Below are positions 1 to 8,811 of a stretch of 64,000 nucleotides of DNA, piece after piece. Both the position numbers and the translations under genes were made by a program. Source of the stretch: Chitinophaga sancti (lineage in GTDB: Bacteria; Bacteroidota; Bacteroidia; Chitinophagales; Chitinophagaceae); NCBI RefSeq assembly GCF_034424315.1, contig NZ_CP139972.1:7200501-7264500 (forward strand). The letters run 5' to 3'. Below the pieces are notes generated by a model. The model did no database searches, was not told the DNA's origin, and saw only the letters and a list, made by a program, of their open reading frames with translations. The stretch's first letter is position 1, and every line of letters starts with the position of its first letter.

Positions 1-16
1 TGAGTAAATCCTTCAG

Positions 17-91
17 GGGTGCCTCAAAAGTAAATTGTAACCTGGTTTCTGACTGTTAACAATTTACTTTTGAGATACCCTTTTCCTTTTT
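17..91 (+). terminator. Long stem-loop terminator of a gene left of the window
   Basis: Arms at 17-38 and 59-80 pair at 20 of 22 positions around a 20-base loop and are followed by the T-rich run 81-91. It lies before the first gene, so it probably ends an upstream plus-strand gene. The right arm also contains TACTTTTG (65-72), which fits the Bacteroidota -7 box TAnnTTTG, so a promoter for the next gene could be nested in the same arm; that second role is inference. Confidence 0.7.
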
Positions 92-99
92 ATAACACT

Positions 100-669
100 A
101 TGGAAAGACTGCTACAACATGTACAACGTTATGTAGAATTAGACAGCGAAGAACAGGAGTTGTTATTGTCCTGCATGCGCTATGTAGAGGTGAGGAAGAA
201 AACACATTTGCTGAAACAGGGTAAGATTTGCACGGCAAGATATTTTGTATTGAAGGGATTGTTGCGCCAGTATATCATTGGTGAAAACGGGGCGGAGCAA
301 ATCACGCATTTTGCCCTGGAGAACTGGTGGGTGGCGGATTATGATAGCCTGGACAGGCAACAGCCTTCGGAGTTTTGCATACAGGCAGTAGAGCCGTCTG
401 AATTGCTGGTATTGGATAAGGAGATGGAAGAAGAATTATTTAAGAAATTGCCTAAGATGGAGCGGTATTTCAGGCTGGTATTACAGCGGTCATATGCTGC
501 TTCGATGATGCGGATCAAGTATATTTTTACGACGGGCGGGGAGGAGAGATATAATCATTTTAATAGTTTGTTTCCTGAATTTATACAACGTATACCCCAA
601 TATATGTTAGCTTCCTACCTGGGTTTCAGTGCCGAGTTTCTAAGTAAAATAAGGGCTAAGCGATCTTGA
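100..669 (+). CDS. Crp/Fnr-family transcriptional regulator
   Basis: A one-component DNA-binding regulator of the Crp/Fnr superfamily, of the short type common in Bacteroidota. The N-terminal part is a cyclic-nucleotide-binding-like beta-roll, including the typical stretch HFALENWWVADYDS. The C-terminal part carries a helix-turn-helix around IPQYMLASYLGFSAEFLSKI. The effector is unknown; many Bacteroidota relatives lack cAMP-binding residues. I chose ATG 100 over the TTG at 70 because the TTG lies inside the preceding terminator arm, and 100 gives a normal N-terminus. It precedes an AhpD-like gene by 65 bp, with a perfect 16-bp palindrome at 665-680 overlapping its stop codon. This suggests that it controls the neighbour, itself or both. 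Function in redox or stress response is inferred from context only. Confidence 0.85.
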   Translation: MERLLQHVQRYVELDSEEQELLLSCMRYVEVRKKTHLLKQGKICTARYFVLKGLLRQYIIGENGAEQITHFALENWWVADYDSLDRQQPSEFCIQAVEPSELLVLDKEMEEELFKKLPKMERYFRLVLQRSYAASMMRIKYIFTTGGEERYNHFNSLFPEFIQRIPQYMLASYLGFSAEFLSKIRAKRS

Positions 670-680
670 ACTAGTTCAAG
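665..680. promoter_or_regulatory. Perfect 16-bp palindrome, candidate operator
   Basis: CTTGAACT/AGTTCAAG is an exact inverted repeat with no loop. It overlaps the stop codon of the Crp-like gene and lies about 23 bases upstream of a possible -7 element (CAACTTTG, 703-710) of the AhpD-like gene. It has no T-run, so it is not a terminator. Symmetric sites of this size are typical for dimeric Crp-type regulators; the pairing with this regulator is inferred. Confidence 0.45.
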
Positions 681-734
681 AATTTCAGGGGTGATCCTGA
701 TGCAACTTTGTGTTAACAACAAAAACATAAAGAA

Positions 735-1172
735 ATGCAAAACAGAATTAACCTTGGTAAAGTAGAACCTGAAGCGTATAAAGTCATGATGGCTTTTGAG
801 AATTATTTACTTGGTACGAAACTGACTCTTATTCAGCGTGAATTAATTAAGATCAGGGCTTCACAGATAAATGGGTGTGCATATTGCCTGGATATGCATG
901 CGAAGGATGCGCGTAATCTGGGTGAAACGGAGCAGCGAATCTATACTTTGTCTGCCTGGAGAGAAACGCCGTTTTTTACTGCGGAAGAGAGGGCTATACT
1001 GGCGCTGGTGGAGGAAGTGACAGAGATCAGCAAGGGGCATGTGAAGGATGAGACGTATGCGGCGGCAGCGAAGGTGTTGGATGAACAGACGATTGCACAG
1101 GTGATTATGGCAACGATTGTGATAAATAGCTGGAACAGGATTGGGATTTCAACGAATATGCAGCCAGAATAA
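735..1172 (+). CDS. Carboxymuconolactone decarboxylase / AhpD-like family protein
   Basis: A 145-residue AhpD-like protein. The redox signature CAYCLDMH gives C48, C51 and H55, the CxxC-x3-H arrangement of alkylhydroperoxidase D-type proteins and of carboxymuconolactone decarboxylase family members with peroxidase activity. The CxxC would be expected to be reduced by a thiol donor and to destroy organic peroxides; the substrate here is not known. The length is normal for single-domain members and no signal peptide is seen, so it should be cytoplasmic. The A-rich stretch just before ATG 735 fits Bacteroidota translation starts. The gene lies immediately downstream of a Crp/Fnr-type regulator and ends in a strong stem-loop, so it is probably a monocistronic target of that regulator. 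Confidence 0.88.
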   Translation: MQNRINLGKVEPEAYKVMMAFENYLLGTKLTLIQRELIKIRASQINGCAYCLDMHAKDARNLGETEQRIYTLSAWRETPFFTAEERAILALVEEVTEISKGHVKDETYAAAAKVLDEQTIAQVIMATIVINSWNRIGISTNMQPE

Positions 1173-1177
1173 AAATA

Positions 1178-1226
1178 TGCACGAAAATGCCCATTCTGCC
1201 TTTGGTGGAATGGGCATTTTCGTGCG
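1178..1226 (+). terminator. Terminator after the AhpD-like gene
   Basis: Arms 1178-1196 and 1208-1226 pair at 18 of 19 positions around an 11-base loop, starting 6 bp after the stop codon at 1172. No long T-run follows on the plus strand, but AAAAATAT precedes the stem, so it may work in both directions. Confidence 0.75.
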
Positions 1227-1229
1227 TAT

Positions 1230-1579
1230 TGCAATTTCAGTTAGCGGCCGGATGGCATTATTTTATTAAGCATCCGGCAGGGGGTAGTTGCTTTTGATCT
1301 TTGAGCCGGGGGGCTGAGTTCAGAAGGGAATGGGTAGGCGGTCACCGCTTCCATGGTGTAATGTTGGCCATATACCATGGATGCGAAGCACAGATAAACG
1401 CTGTTAGTAAAGATGGTTTGTGCAGGCATTATCTGGTTTACAATGGTGGCCAGGATGGCGGCGGGGCTAAGATAATGTCAATTCTCAAAGAATGCAGCTA
1501 AACATCGCTGAGGCATGATACGTCAGCGGTGTTTAGTTGTGGACCTGCATTAATTAATCAAAAACCAATTACTGTGGAA
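1230..1579. other. Intergenic region with a second stem-loop
   Basis: No convincing gene is seen. Short open frames exist on both strands (plus 1301-1501 from TTG, minus 1241-1429), but neither shows a recognisable domain, signal or good start context, and they may be decayed sequence. A hairpin with arms 1498-1511 and 1523-1536 (one G-T pair) lies 44 bp beyond the end of the minus-strand response regulator and is the best candidate for its terminator. Confidence 0.5.
1498..1536 (-). terminator. Stem-loop downstream of the response regulator
   Basis: Arms CTAAACATCGCTGA (1498-1511) and TCAGCGGTGTTTAG (1523-1536) form a 14-bp stem with one wobble pair and an 11-base loop. It sits between the end of the minus-strand regulator gene (1580) and the plus-strand region before it. 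There is no strong T-run on either side, so the terminator function is likely but not certain. Confidence 0.5.
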
Positions 1580-2245
1580 TTAAGATTTTTGTTGCTGGAT
1601 AATGTTCCTGATCACGAATTCGGTGAGTGCGTTACGGCCGGCAACACCTAGTTTACCGGCAATTCTGTAGCGATGATTCTCGATTGTGCGGATAGACACG
1701 CCCAGTTCTTCTGCCATTTGCCTGGTACTTTTACCTTCAGCGATCATTTTGATGATTCTGTTCTCAGCTTTACCCAATCTGTGATACAAGGTTTGTTGTG
1801 CAGTGTTGGGATTAGCCAGTGAGACGGTACTAGTTTCTTCAGGTGGTCTGACATGGTTAAATTTAGCGAAGCGGCCCAGGCGGGAACGGATACTGAGGAG
1901 TAGATCCCGTTTTCGGAAGGGTCTGGCCAGGTAGTCGTCGGCGCCCAGGTTCATGGCCATACGCATCTCCTGCCGGTTGTCCCGCAAGCTGATGAATATG
2001 AGCGGGATGTGATCATAGGCCGGATCATTTCTGAGGGCCATGATAAAATGGTGGCCTCCGGTACCGCGTAAGTGGGCACCACAAATGATAAGGTCTGGTT
2101 GATGTTGTTGACAGATGATGATCCCTTCTTCCTCAGACGCGGCTGTATATGTGTCATATGATTGTGATACAAGCAACTGACGCGTTTGTCTTACAAATAC
2201 CTGGTCTTCATCTACAAGTAATATTTTATAGACTGCAGTGTTCAT
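1580..2245 (-). CDS. LuxR-type response regulator with degenerate receiver domain
   Basis: A receiver-like domain (about residues 7-125) followed by a LuxR/GerE helix-turn-helix (about 155-215, with GKSTRQMAEELGVSIRTIEN). The fold-specific acidic triad start DED is present (12-14), but the phosphoacceptor aspartate expected in the motif PDLIICD is Gly56 (PDLIICG), and the conserved KPF lysine is arginine (RPF). It therefore resembles an atypical or pseudo-receiver regulator that cannot be phosphorylated in the usual way. No histidine kinase lies next to it. ATG 2245 is preceded by a possible -7 element on the minus strand (ATACTTTG, complement of 2293-2300). The long gap upstream separates it from the divergent operon at 3588. 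DNA-binding function is well supported; signal input is unknown. Confidence 0.85.
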   Translation of the reverse strand: MNTAVYKILLVDEDQVFVRQTRQLLVSQSYDTYTAASEEEGIIICQQHQPDLIICGAHLRGTGGHHFIMALRNDPAYDHIPLIFISLRDNRQEMRMAMNLGADDYLARPFRKRDLLLSIRSRLGRFAKFNHVRPPEETSTVSLANPNTAQQTLYHRLGKAENRIIKMIAEGKSTRQMAEELGVSIRTIENHRYRIAGKLGVAGRNALTEFVIRNIIQQQKS

Positions 2246-3587
2246 TAGAAAAGTTGATATACAGGTATGAAAAATTTAACAAGCGCAACGTTCAAAGTAT
2301 TGCCTGCTCATGCCTGGGTAAATAAATGGGGACTGGAACTGAGTCTTGATAGCGCATAACGCCCGAAAAAAACGGTGTAATCGTGTACATCTTTTACTTG
2401 GTTAATATTAAGATTTTTACTTCTGGTGACATGCAGAAAAAAACGGGCAATTTTTGGGTGCCTGTAACAGTCTGCCTCCATCAGTTGATATAGTCAGGTT
2501 TCTTATAAAAAAGATATGGGAGTGGTCTTTCTTCTGCGTAAATATGTGTGAAATAACGGGTGTGACTTCAAGGAATACTATTGCATACCTGTAAAATAAG
2601 CGCTAGTACTCAAAAACAGATGTGCTGATACTCATTTTAAACAATAGCCAAACGTAAGAATTCCGCTTCCAGCTTGATTTAACAACTTTGCCAGGCGCTC
2701 AAAATAAGCACACCAATATCCTTATGACCACTCACCGGCCTGGTCTACCTGAGTACGCCAGGCTTTGTTTTATAACCTTCCTCATTTTCTTGTTGCTATG
2801 GGAACATAGCCTTTATCTACTTCACAGAAATTAGACCATTTGCTTATAAACCAGTTCATTATCGAATAAGCGGGCCACAAATGCATTAGTAAATATACTA
2901 ATTTTTAAAGTTCTCAGTCAATGATCTGTAATTATAAAAGTATGTTAAAATAATATCATATTAAAGATTCACATTCTTTTGGACCCCTTGTTTTATAAAA
3001 AAAGTTATCCACATTGTACGCATTTCCTAAAGGGGCAAATTGGGTATAATTCTGCCCTTAAAACTGATATATACTTACTCTTATGCCTATCCGAAAAACT
3101 ATAGAGCGGAACATATTATAATTTCCAGCAATCCTTTACGGGGATTACTTATTGGGCTAAAAGGTGGTGATGAGTACTACTCATTTAATATAATTATAGA
3201 CATGATTTTTATTGGAACCCTACCTGGTATGAGGAGTGAATAAATCTGTAATAGTTTGATTTATAATAATCAAATGGGGGTATTTATGGGGCATTAATTT
3301 TCTAAAAAATATTGTTTTATCAATAAATATAGATATTTTTATATTCGAATTAACTATATCCTTGACATTCGGGAATTTATAGTAAAAAAACCATAACCAA
3401 TGATAAACGCTGCATTATATCAGATCTGGACCGCTCTGAACGAGTTGCTGAGGGGGCCATCTAACCGCCTCAGACCTGTGCGGGTACATTACATATATAA
3501 TAAGGAGAGGGAGCAACGTCGGTTCATGTAACTGAGCAATCATTGGGACAAAGCATTCGAAACTTACCACTAGTTTATAGTAATCCT
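2246..3587. other. Long AT-rich divergent intergenic region
   Basis: About 1.3 kb between the divergent regulator and operon A, with no convincing gene; the only sizeable frame (3040-3243, plus) has AT-driven composition and no recognisable domain. Small hairpins are present at 2795-2810 (GCTATG/CATAGC) and 2885-2902 (ATTAGTA/TACTAAT, followed by TTTT). Another (CTGAGG 3448-3453 / CCTCAG 3468-3473) lies in what may be the 5' leader of operon A. A purine-rich AAGGAGAGGG occurs near 3501. Nothing else is clear. Confidence 0.4.
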
Positions 3588-5348
3588 ATGCCTATGCGCA
3601 AACATTACAATTCCGCTCGTTTTACCCTGCCGGTTCACAGGCAGCAGCGAGTAGGTCTGATTCACACTGGCGTTAAAAATATCACAGATTATTGTCTGGC
3701 TCTGTTCCTGCTTTTTGCGGGTCTGGCCTGGATACCTGCCAGTGCAGCTACTACTGTAGCGAAAAATAGCGGCCGCCCTACAGCTGGTACCGTTTCCACC
3801 TACATTACGGCAACCCCAGCCAGTACTCCAACGGGAGCAGGTGGAACTTATGCAAGCGGTAACAACATTACTTATACCGTTTATGTAACTAACAACGGTG
3901 CTGCTCCCCTCACCAATGTGACTGTAGTAGACTCTGTGCCAGCAAACACTTCATATTATGGAGGTCTGAACGGTGTAACACCGGATGCTAATGGCAAGAT
4001 TACCTTTACCATTCCAAGCATAGCTGCGAACGGTACGGGTGTTGTTTACTTTACCGTAACGGTTGGCTCCAATCTTACCGGTGTTGCATACATTAATAAT
4101 ACGGCTTATGTAGATGCAAATGATGGGAATGGGTTATTACCAACCCCGGGTACTAAGAATGGTACTTATACCGGTTGGCCTGCAGTTGCCTCAGCAGTAG
4201 ATAATGGTGCTAACTCCGTAGCATGGTTAAGTGTTACGTCTTCCAGTTCTGCTGCCTCAGTTACTGCCAATGATGTACTCACTTATACTGTACACATCCG
4301 TAACACCGGTACTGTCAACCTGAGCAACCTGGTGATTTACGCTTATGTACCAGCTTATACCACTTTTGTAGACGCCGATGGAGGTGTGACTGAAGGTGCG
4401 GGTGGTTTGGTTACATGGACAATACCAAGTCTGCTGGTAAATAGTGCAGATGTGATAAAGTCATTCCGGGTAAAAGTATCTTCTGACCTCACGGGTGCTT
4501 CTGCCATTACGAATACAGCAGCTGTAGACAATGGAAATGGTAAGGGCAAAATAAATACTTATCCTGCTGCAGCAGGTGATGCCGGCAATCCGAATACTAC
4601 TTCTAACCTTGGTAATTCTACTTCATTATCAATTTCTACCTCATCCAAGTTTGAAACATGGATGGTGGTTTTGAACGAAAACCTGAATAGTTACGTATCC
4701 GCCGGCGATGTACTGACATATTATATATATACACGCAATACGGGAACTGTTACTATTCCAAAATTACAGATCAACGTATTGGTGCCAGAGGGAACAACCT
4801 ATACACAGGGTTATGATGGTGCTACGCACCCGCAGAACACTGATGTTCAAACCGTGTACTGGACCGTCACTAACCTGATAGCCGCTAATATTAGTTATGT
4901 GCGCTATACTGTTACTGCCCAAAATGATCTTTCAAAAATTAAAGCCATCACAAGTACTGCAACAGTTAACAACGGTGATACCATTAAAAAAACAATGAAC
5001 TGTGACCCTGCTGAAAGTGGTTGTGAAGGGAAGACAGTTACAAGTATCACTGTACAGGGTACCACGCCGGGTTTGTTTGTAAGTAATGTGGTGACAGCAA
5101 ATAGCGATGGTAAGAACGATTACTTCTATATCAGAAACCTTGACGATTATCCTGGCTCCAGGCTGTATATCTTCAACCGCTGGGGTGCGCAGGTTTATTA
5201 CTCCAATAACTATCAGAACGACTGGAAAGGAACAGGGCTAGCAGAAGGAACCTATTATTATAAAATTGAATTACACACCCCCGCTACTGCAACTGGTGGA
5301 GTTGATACTTATACCACCTACAAGGGTTGGGTCATGATTATTAGATAA
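3588..5348 (+). CDS. DUF11-repeat surface protein with type-B T9SS sorting domain
   Basis: A secreted surface protein. A signal peptide-like segment (ITDYCLALFLLFAGLAW, ending near PASAA) is followed by about three DUF11-type beta-sandwich repeats (conserved repeat family TIGR01451; recognisable by ITYTVYVTNNG, LTYTVHIRNTG and LTYYIYTRNTG). The last roughly 90 residues are a gliding-motility-associated C-terminal domain (CHU_C, T9SS type B): NSDGKNDYFYIRN then IFNRWGAQVYYS. The start is uncertain: the frame opens at TTG 3543, but ATG 3588 or 3594 gives a more normal signal peptide, and no ribosome site decides it. It heads an operon with a PorP/SprF protein 4 to 31 bp downstream and an OmpA/PD40 protein. 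Type-B cargos of this kind need SprF-like partners in Flavobacterium, so a cognate pairing is likely. Structural or adhesive role is inferred. Confidence 0.8.
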   Translation: MPMRKHYNSARFTLPVHRQQRVGLIHTGVKNITDYCLALFLLFAGLAWIPASAATTVAKNSGRPTAGTVSTYITATPASTPTGAGGTYASGNNITYTVYVTNNGAAPLTNVTVVDSVPANTSYYGGLNGVTPDANGKITFTIPSIAANGTGVVYFTVTVGSNLTGVAYINNTAYVDANDGNGLLPTPGTKNGTYTGWPAVASAVDNGANSVAWLSVTSSSSAASVTANDVLTYTVHIRNTGTVNLSNLVIYAYVPAYTTFVDADGGVTEGAGGLVTWTIPSLLVNSADVIKSFRVKVSSDLTGASAITNTAAVDNGNGKGKINTYPAAAGDAGNPNTTSNLGNSTSLSISTSSKFETWMVVLNENLNSYVSAGDVLTYYIYTRNTGTVTIPKLQINVLVPEGTTYTQGYDGATHPQNTDVQTVYWTVTNLIAANISYVRYTVTAQNDLSKIKAITSTATVNNGDTIKKTMNCDPAESGCEGKTVTSITVQGTTPGLFVSNVVTANSDGKNDYFYIRNLDDYPGSRLYIFNRWGAQVYYSNNYQNDWKGTGLAEGTYYYKIELHTPATATGGVDTYTTYKGWVMIIR

Positions 5349-5379
5349 TTGAATGAACTGTATTTCTAAAAGTGCAAAC

Positions 5380-6390
5380 ATGTACACAAGAAAAAATTGG
5401 TTTACTGTAGTATTATTACTTTGTCTGGGAGCAGGCGCCAAGGCACAACAAAGTGTTCAGTTCAGCCAGTATATCTTTAATGGCCTGTCAGTAAACCCTG
5501 CCTACGCCGGTTATAAAGATGTAATGTATCTGAATGCAACCTACCGCGATCAGTGGAGTGGTTATCCGGGTGCACCTAAAACGGGAATGGTATCCCTGGA
5601 TGGACCGCTGAAGCGTCCGAACAGAGATGCAAACGTTGGTTTAGGTGTGCAGGTTATGATGGATAAACTGGGTCCTCAGAATGCTATTTCCCTGTATGGA
5701 TCTTATTCTTACCGTATTCGCCTGGACGATGAAGATACCAAGCGTATCTGCTTCGGTATCGGTGTGGGAGCTACCCAGTATAGCCTGGATGGTAACCAGC
5801 TCCAATACCTAGACCAGGGTGACCGTATAGTTCCTGATGGGGTTGCAAAAGAGACTGCTCCTGACGCACGTGTAGGTATTTACTATTATTCTCCTACCTT
5901 CTATTTTGGTGTATCTGCACTGGATCTGTTCTCCAAATTTACCAGTAGTGGTTATAAATGGAGAGGGTATACTTATGAGAGCATTCGTAGAAGACAGTCT
6001 ATTTACCTGACTGCCGGATATATGTATAGCCTGTCTGAACAGGTATCATTGAAACCTTCTGTGATGTTTAAGAGTGACTTCGCAGGTCCTGCGGGTTTAG
6101 ACCTGAACCTGATGATGTACATCGATAATCTGCTGTGGATCGGCGGATCTTACAGAACGAACGTAGGCGTATTAACAAACAAGGCGATTACTGCCGCTAC
6201 ACCGGTAGAATCAAACAACGCTGCAAGTGCTATATTAGAGTACTACATTACGAGCAAATACCGCATCGGCTATTCCTATGATATGACTTTAAATAAACTG
6301 GCTGGTATGCAAAGCGGCAGCCATGAGATTTCAATCGGCATCCTATTTAATTCTAAGCAATACAGTACTTCCAATCCCCGGTATTTTTAA
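5380..6390 (+). CDS. PorP/SprF family type IX secretion outer-membrane protein
   Basis: A predicted outer-membrane beta-barrel of the PorP/SprF family. After a clean signal peptide (WFTVVLLLCLGAGAKA) come the family hallmarks QFSQYIFNGLSVNPAYAGYKD and YRDQWSGYPGAP, then alternating amphipathic strands up to the C-terminus. In Flavobacterium johnsoniae SprF is needed for secretion and attachment of the type-B cargo SprB. Here it directly follows a type-B cargo gene, so it most likely serves that cargo. The frame can also begin at ATG 5353, only 4 bp after the upstream stop; ATG 5380 is preferred because it follows an A-rich stretch and starts the signal peptide directly. The next gene begins 21 bp on, so translation in one operon is expected. 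Confidence 0.88.
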   Translation: MYTRKNWFTVVLLLCLGAGAKAQQSVQFSQYIFNGLSVNPAYAGYKDVMYLNATYRDQWSGYPGAPKTGMVSLDGPLKRPNRDANVGLGVQVMMDKLGPQNAISLYGSYSYRIRLDDEDTKRICFGIGVGATQYSLDGNQLQYLDQGDRIVPDGVAKETAPDARVGIYYYSPTFYFGVSALDLFSKFTSSGYKWRGYTYESIRRRQSIYLTAGYMYSLSEQVSLKPSVMFKSDFAGPAGLDLNLMMYIDNLLWIGGSYRTNVGVLTNKAITAATPVESNNAASAILEYYITSKYRIGYSYDMTLNKLAGMQSGSHEISIGILFNSKQYSTSNPRYF

Positions 6391-6411
6391 TCTTAAGATC
6401 ATCGAATTAAT

Positions 6412-8748
6412 ATGTTACGTTGTTACGCAATTTTATTATGCACACTCCTGGTCGTTCCAGCCGCACTCTTTGGGCAGGAATCAAAGAGTGTGCGTGAGTT
6501 GGCTGACGAGGCTTACGAGCGGCAGGAATTTGCCACTGCAGGCTCCTTATATTCGAAAATGGCTAATAAGCAACGTAATAAGAATAACATCGAGTTGCTG
6601 CAAAAAATTTCAATGTGTTACCGTGAGGTAGGCTACTATGAAGAAGCTGCCAACTGGTTCAAAAAACTCGATGCTTTACCTAATTGTCCTAACGTTGCAC
6701 ATCTGTTGTATGGAGAAACACTAAAAAACCTGCAGAAATATGAGCAGGCAAAAGTACAGCTAGCAAAATTTATTACCACAAAGCCAGATAGCCTACGATT
6801 GAAGAATGTAATGATGGCAGGCTGTGATAGCGCCATTATGTGGAAAGCGGATCGTGTTGATATGGCGATGGAAGACATTAAAGAATTGAGCTCCTCCGGC
6901 TCCGACTACGTAAGCGGGGTAACCAGGCAGGGGCTTTTGCTTGTATCAAATGGTTACCGGAAAATGGCGATCTCCAATGCTCCGGAAAAAGCGCCACAGA
7001 TTGATACACGCACAGGGCAGCCTTATTTTAAAGCATACCTTTTTAAACAGTATGCACAGGGTGTTGCCAACACATATGTAGAAGAGATCTTACCGGAACT
7101 GCTGGGCAAAATACCTTATCACGTAGGCCCTGTATGTTTTAATCCAAGAGAAGATACAGTGTATGTAACACTGAACTCCTGGCAGCAGGATATCGCTAAC
7201 AAAACAAAGCGTGGTCCTGTAAACGGTGAGCGTGTGATGATCGTATTCTGGTCTTATAAAACAGGTGATAGCTGGGCTCCGCTGGAACCACTGAAAGAAA
7301 TTAACGCGCCAGGGTTTTCCTCCGGTCACGTTGCACTGAGCCGCGATGGCCAGCTGATGTATTTCACTTCTGACAGGAAAGGTAGTGTGGGTGGTTACGA
7401 TATCTGGTATAGTGAGAAACAAAAGAATGGTAAATGGGGCAAGCCTAAGAACTGTGGTCCTATTCTCAATACACCGTTTGACGAAGCATTCCCTACTTAC
7501 AATGAAGCGGGCATGCTCTACTTCTCCAGTAAAGGACATCCGGGTATGGGAGGTTTTGACATTTTCCGTGCAACAGGTGTGGGAAGTAACTGGACCAAGC
7601 TGCAGAACCTGCGCTGGCCGTTTAACTCCGGTGGTGATGACCTGGGTTTCATCATGAAAGCGAATATGTATGAAGGCTACTTCGCCTCTAACCGTCCTGG
7701 TGGCGGCGGTAGCGATGATATTTACCGCTTCATGGATACTCACTTTGCTGAGCGCTTCAATAACGAAGGAGGTATGGCTCCATACCAGGCACCTGCCCCA
7801 GGTTCAGAGCCAGCACCAACACCTGTAATGCTTGCCGCTGCAGATCCTGTAGTGAAGCCTGAGGATGTAAAGACTGAAACGAAGAAAGATAACAAGAAAG
7901 AATCTAAGAAGGATGCTCCTAAAGAAGAAAAGGAGAAACCTTCCAAACATAGCAGGGGAGAAAAAGAGAAAGGAAAATCAGTGCCTGTACCTGTGCCAGT
8001 ACCGGTACCAGTACCAGTACCAGTACCTTCCACGCCAACTCCTGCGCCAACAGTATCAACGCCTCCTCCTAAGGAAGAACCAGTGGTAACCAGTCCGATG
8101 CAACAGGTAACTGTTCCATATACTCAACCAACGGTTACTCCTTCTACACAAACACCGGACCCTGCACCAGCACCAGCAGAACCAGTGAAGGAAGAGCCGA
8201 AGAAAACTGACACTAAAAGGCCGGCTACCAAACAGTCAACGCCTAAGCGTCCTGTAAGGCCTGAACCAAGGGCAACACTGCCTGAACCCAAGCCAGAGCC
8301 GGTTACACCAGTTGCAGAACCAGTACCAGCTCCGACAACAACGCCAGCGGCGGATGAGGAACAACCATTCACTGAAATGGATAACGCGATTATCGATAAG
8401 CTGGAAAAACTGATGTTCTTCTACGACTATAACAGTGCGATTTTGACTACCAAGTCAAGAGATATGCTGGATAGGGTAGCAGTGGTGCTGAACCAGTTCC
8501 CTGCCTGGAAGCTGAAGATCACTTCTTATACTGATAGCCGTGGTTCTGATGCTTATAATAAGGACCTGTCTGCCATGAGATGTTATGCGGTGATTGATTA
8601 CCTGATTAAGAAAGGTGTAGCCAGTAGCAGGCTGTATTATGAAAACATTGGTAAGGATCCGAACGATCCTTGTAAGGGCTCAAACTGTACCGAAGAGCAG
8701 TATAAGTTTAGCAGACGTACCATGTTGAAGATCATTCGTAAGAATTAA
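6412..8748 (+). CDS. TPR/PD40/OmpA envelope protein (PorE-like architecture)
   Basis: A 778-residue periplasmic or outer-membrane-associated protein. It has a signal peptide (ends ALFGQ), TPR-like helices (about 25-110), WD40-like PD40 propeller blades (about 280-460, with LSRDGQLMYFTSDRKGSVGGYDIW) and a charged, proline-rich linker (about 465-650). A C-terminal OmpA peptidoglycan-binding domain follows (about 660-778, with TDSRGSDAYNKDLSAMR and SRRT). This domain order is that of PorE-like proteins, which anchor T9SS parts to peptidoglycan. The linker contains a run of nine Pro-Val units encoded by a 6-bp tandem repeat (7981-8028). It is the last gene of operon A and is followed by a strong terminator. 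It is paralogous in architecture to the 588-residue protein at 42976. Anchoring the cargo/SprF pair to the wall is the likely role. Confidence 0.85.
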   Translation: MLRCYAILLCTLLVVPAALFGQESKSVRELADEAYERQEFATAGSLYSKMANKQRNKNNIELLQKISMCYREVGYYEEAANWFKKLDALPNCPNVAHLLYGETLKNLQKYEQAKVQLAKFITTKPDSLRLKNVMMAGCDSAIMWKADRVDMAMEDIKELSSSGSDYVSGVTRQGLLLVSNGYRKMAISNAPEKAPQIDTRTGQPYFKAYLFKQYAQGVANTYVEEILPELLGKIPYHVGPVCFNPREDTVYVTLNSWQQDIANKTKRGPVNGERVMIVFWSYKTGDSWAPLEPLKEINAPGFSSGHVALSRDGQLMYFTSDRKGSVGGYDIWYSEKQKNGKWGKPKNCGPILNTPFDEAFPTYNEAGMLYFSSKGHPGMGGFDIFRATGVGSNWTKLQNLRWPFNSGGDDLGFIMKANMYEGYFASNRPGGGGSDDIYRFMDTHFAERFNNEGGMAPYQAPAPGSEPAPTPVMLAAADPVVKPEDVKTETKKDNKKESKKDAPKEEKEKPSKHSRGEKEKGKSVPVPVPVPVPVPVPVPSTPTPAPTVSTPPPKEEPVVTSPMQQVTVPYTQPTVTPSTQTPDPAPAPAEPVKEEPKKTDTKRPATKQSTPKRPVRPEPRATLPEPKPEPVTPVAEPVPAPTTTPAADEEQPFTEMDNAIIDKLEKLMFFYDYNSAILTTKSRDMLDRVAVVLNQFPAWKLKITSYTDSRGSDAYNKDLSAMRCYAVIDYLIKKGVASSRLYYENIGKDPNDPCKGSNCTEEQYKFSRRTMLKIIRKN
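7981..8028 (+). repeat. 6-bp tandem repeat encoding a Pro-Val run
   Basis: Variants of the hexamer GTACCN (for example CCAGTA CCAGTA CCAGTA) repeat about eight times in frame. Because the unit is a multiple of three, slippage would change linker length without breaking the frame. The repeat lies in the proline-rich spacer between the PD40 and OmpA domains. Confidence 0.7.
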
Positions 8749-8764
8749 GATAGACATAAAGGAG

Positions 8765-8811
8765 AAAATCCCCGCCGGCACTCCGCCGGCGGGGATTTTT
8801 ATTTTTTTTAA
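8765..8811 (+). terminator. Strong terminator of operon A
   Basis: Arms 8765-8778 and 8786-8799 pair perfectly over 14 bp (GC core CCCCGCCGG) around a 7-base loop and run into a T-rich stretch to 8811, 16 bp after the stop of the OmpA/PD40 gene. Confidence 0.92.

Noticed and set aside
3040..3243. 67-codon plus-strand frame in the AT-rich gap
   Set aside because: Composition is AT-driven, the start is weak, there is no domain, and it is far from any operon.
7090..7743. 217-codon minus-strand frame inside the OmpA/PD40 gene
   Set aside because: It is antisense to the conserved PD40 blades and shows no recognisable protein features.
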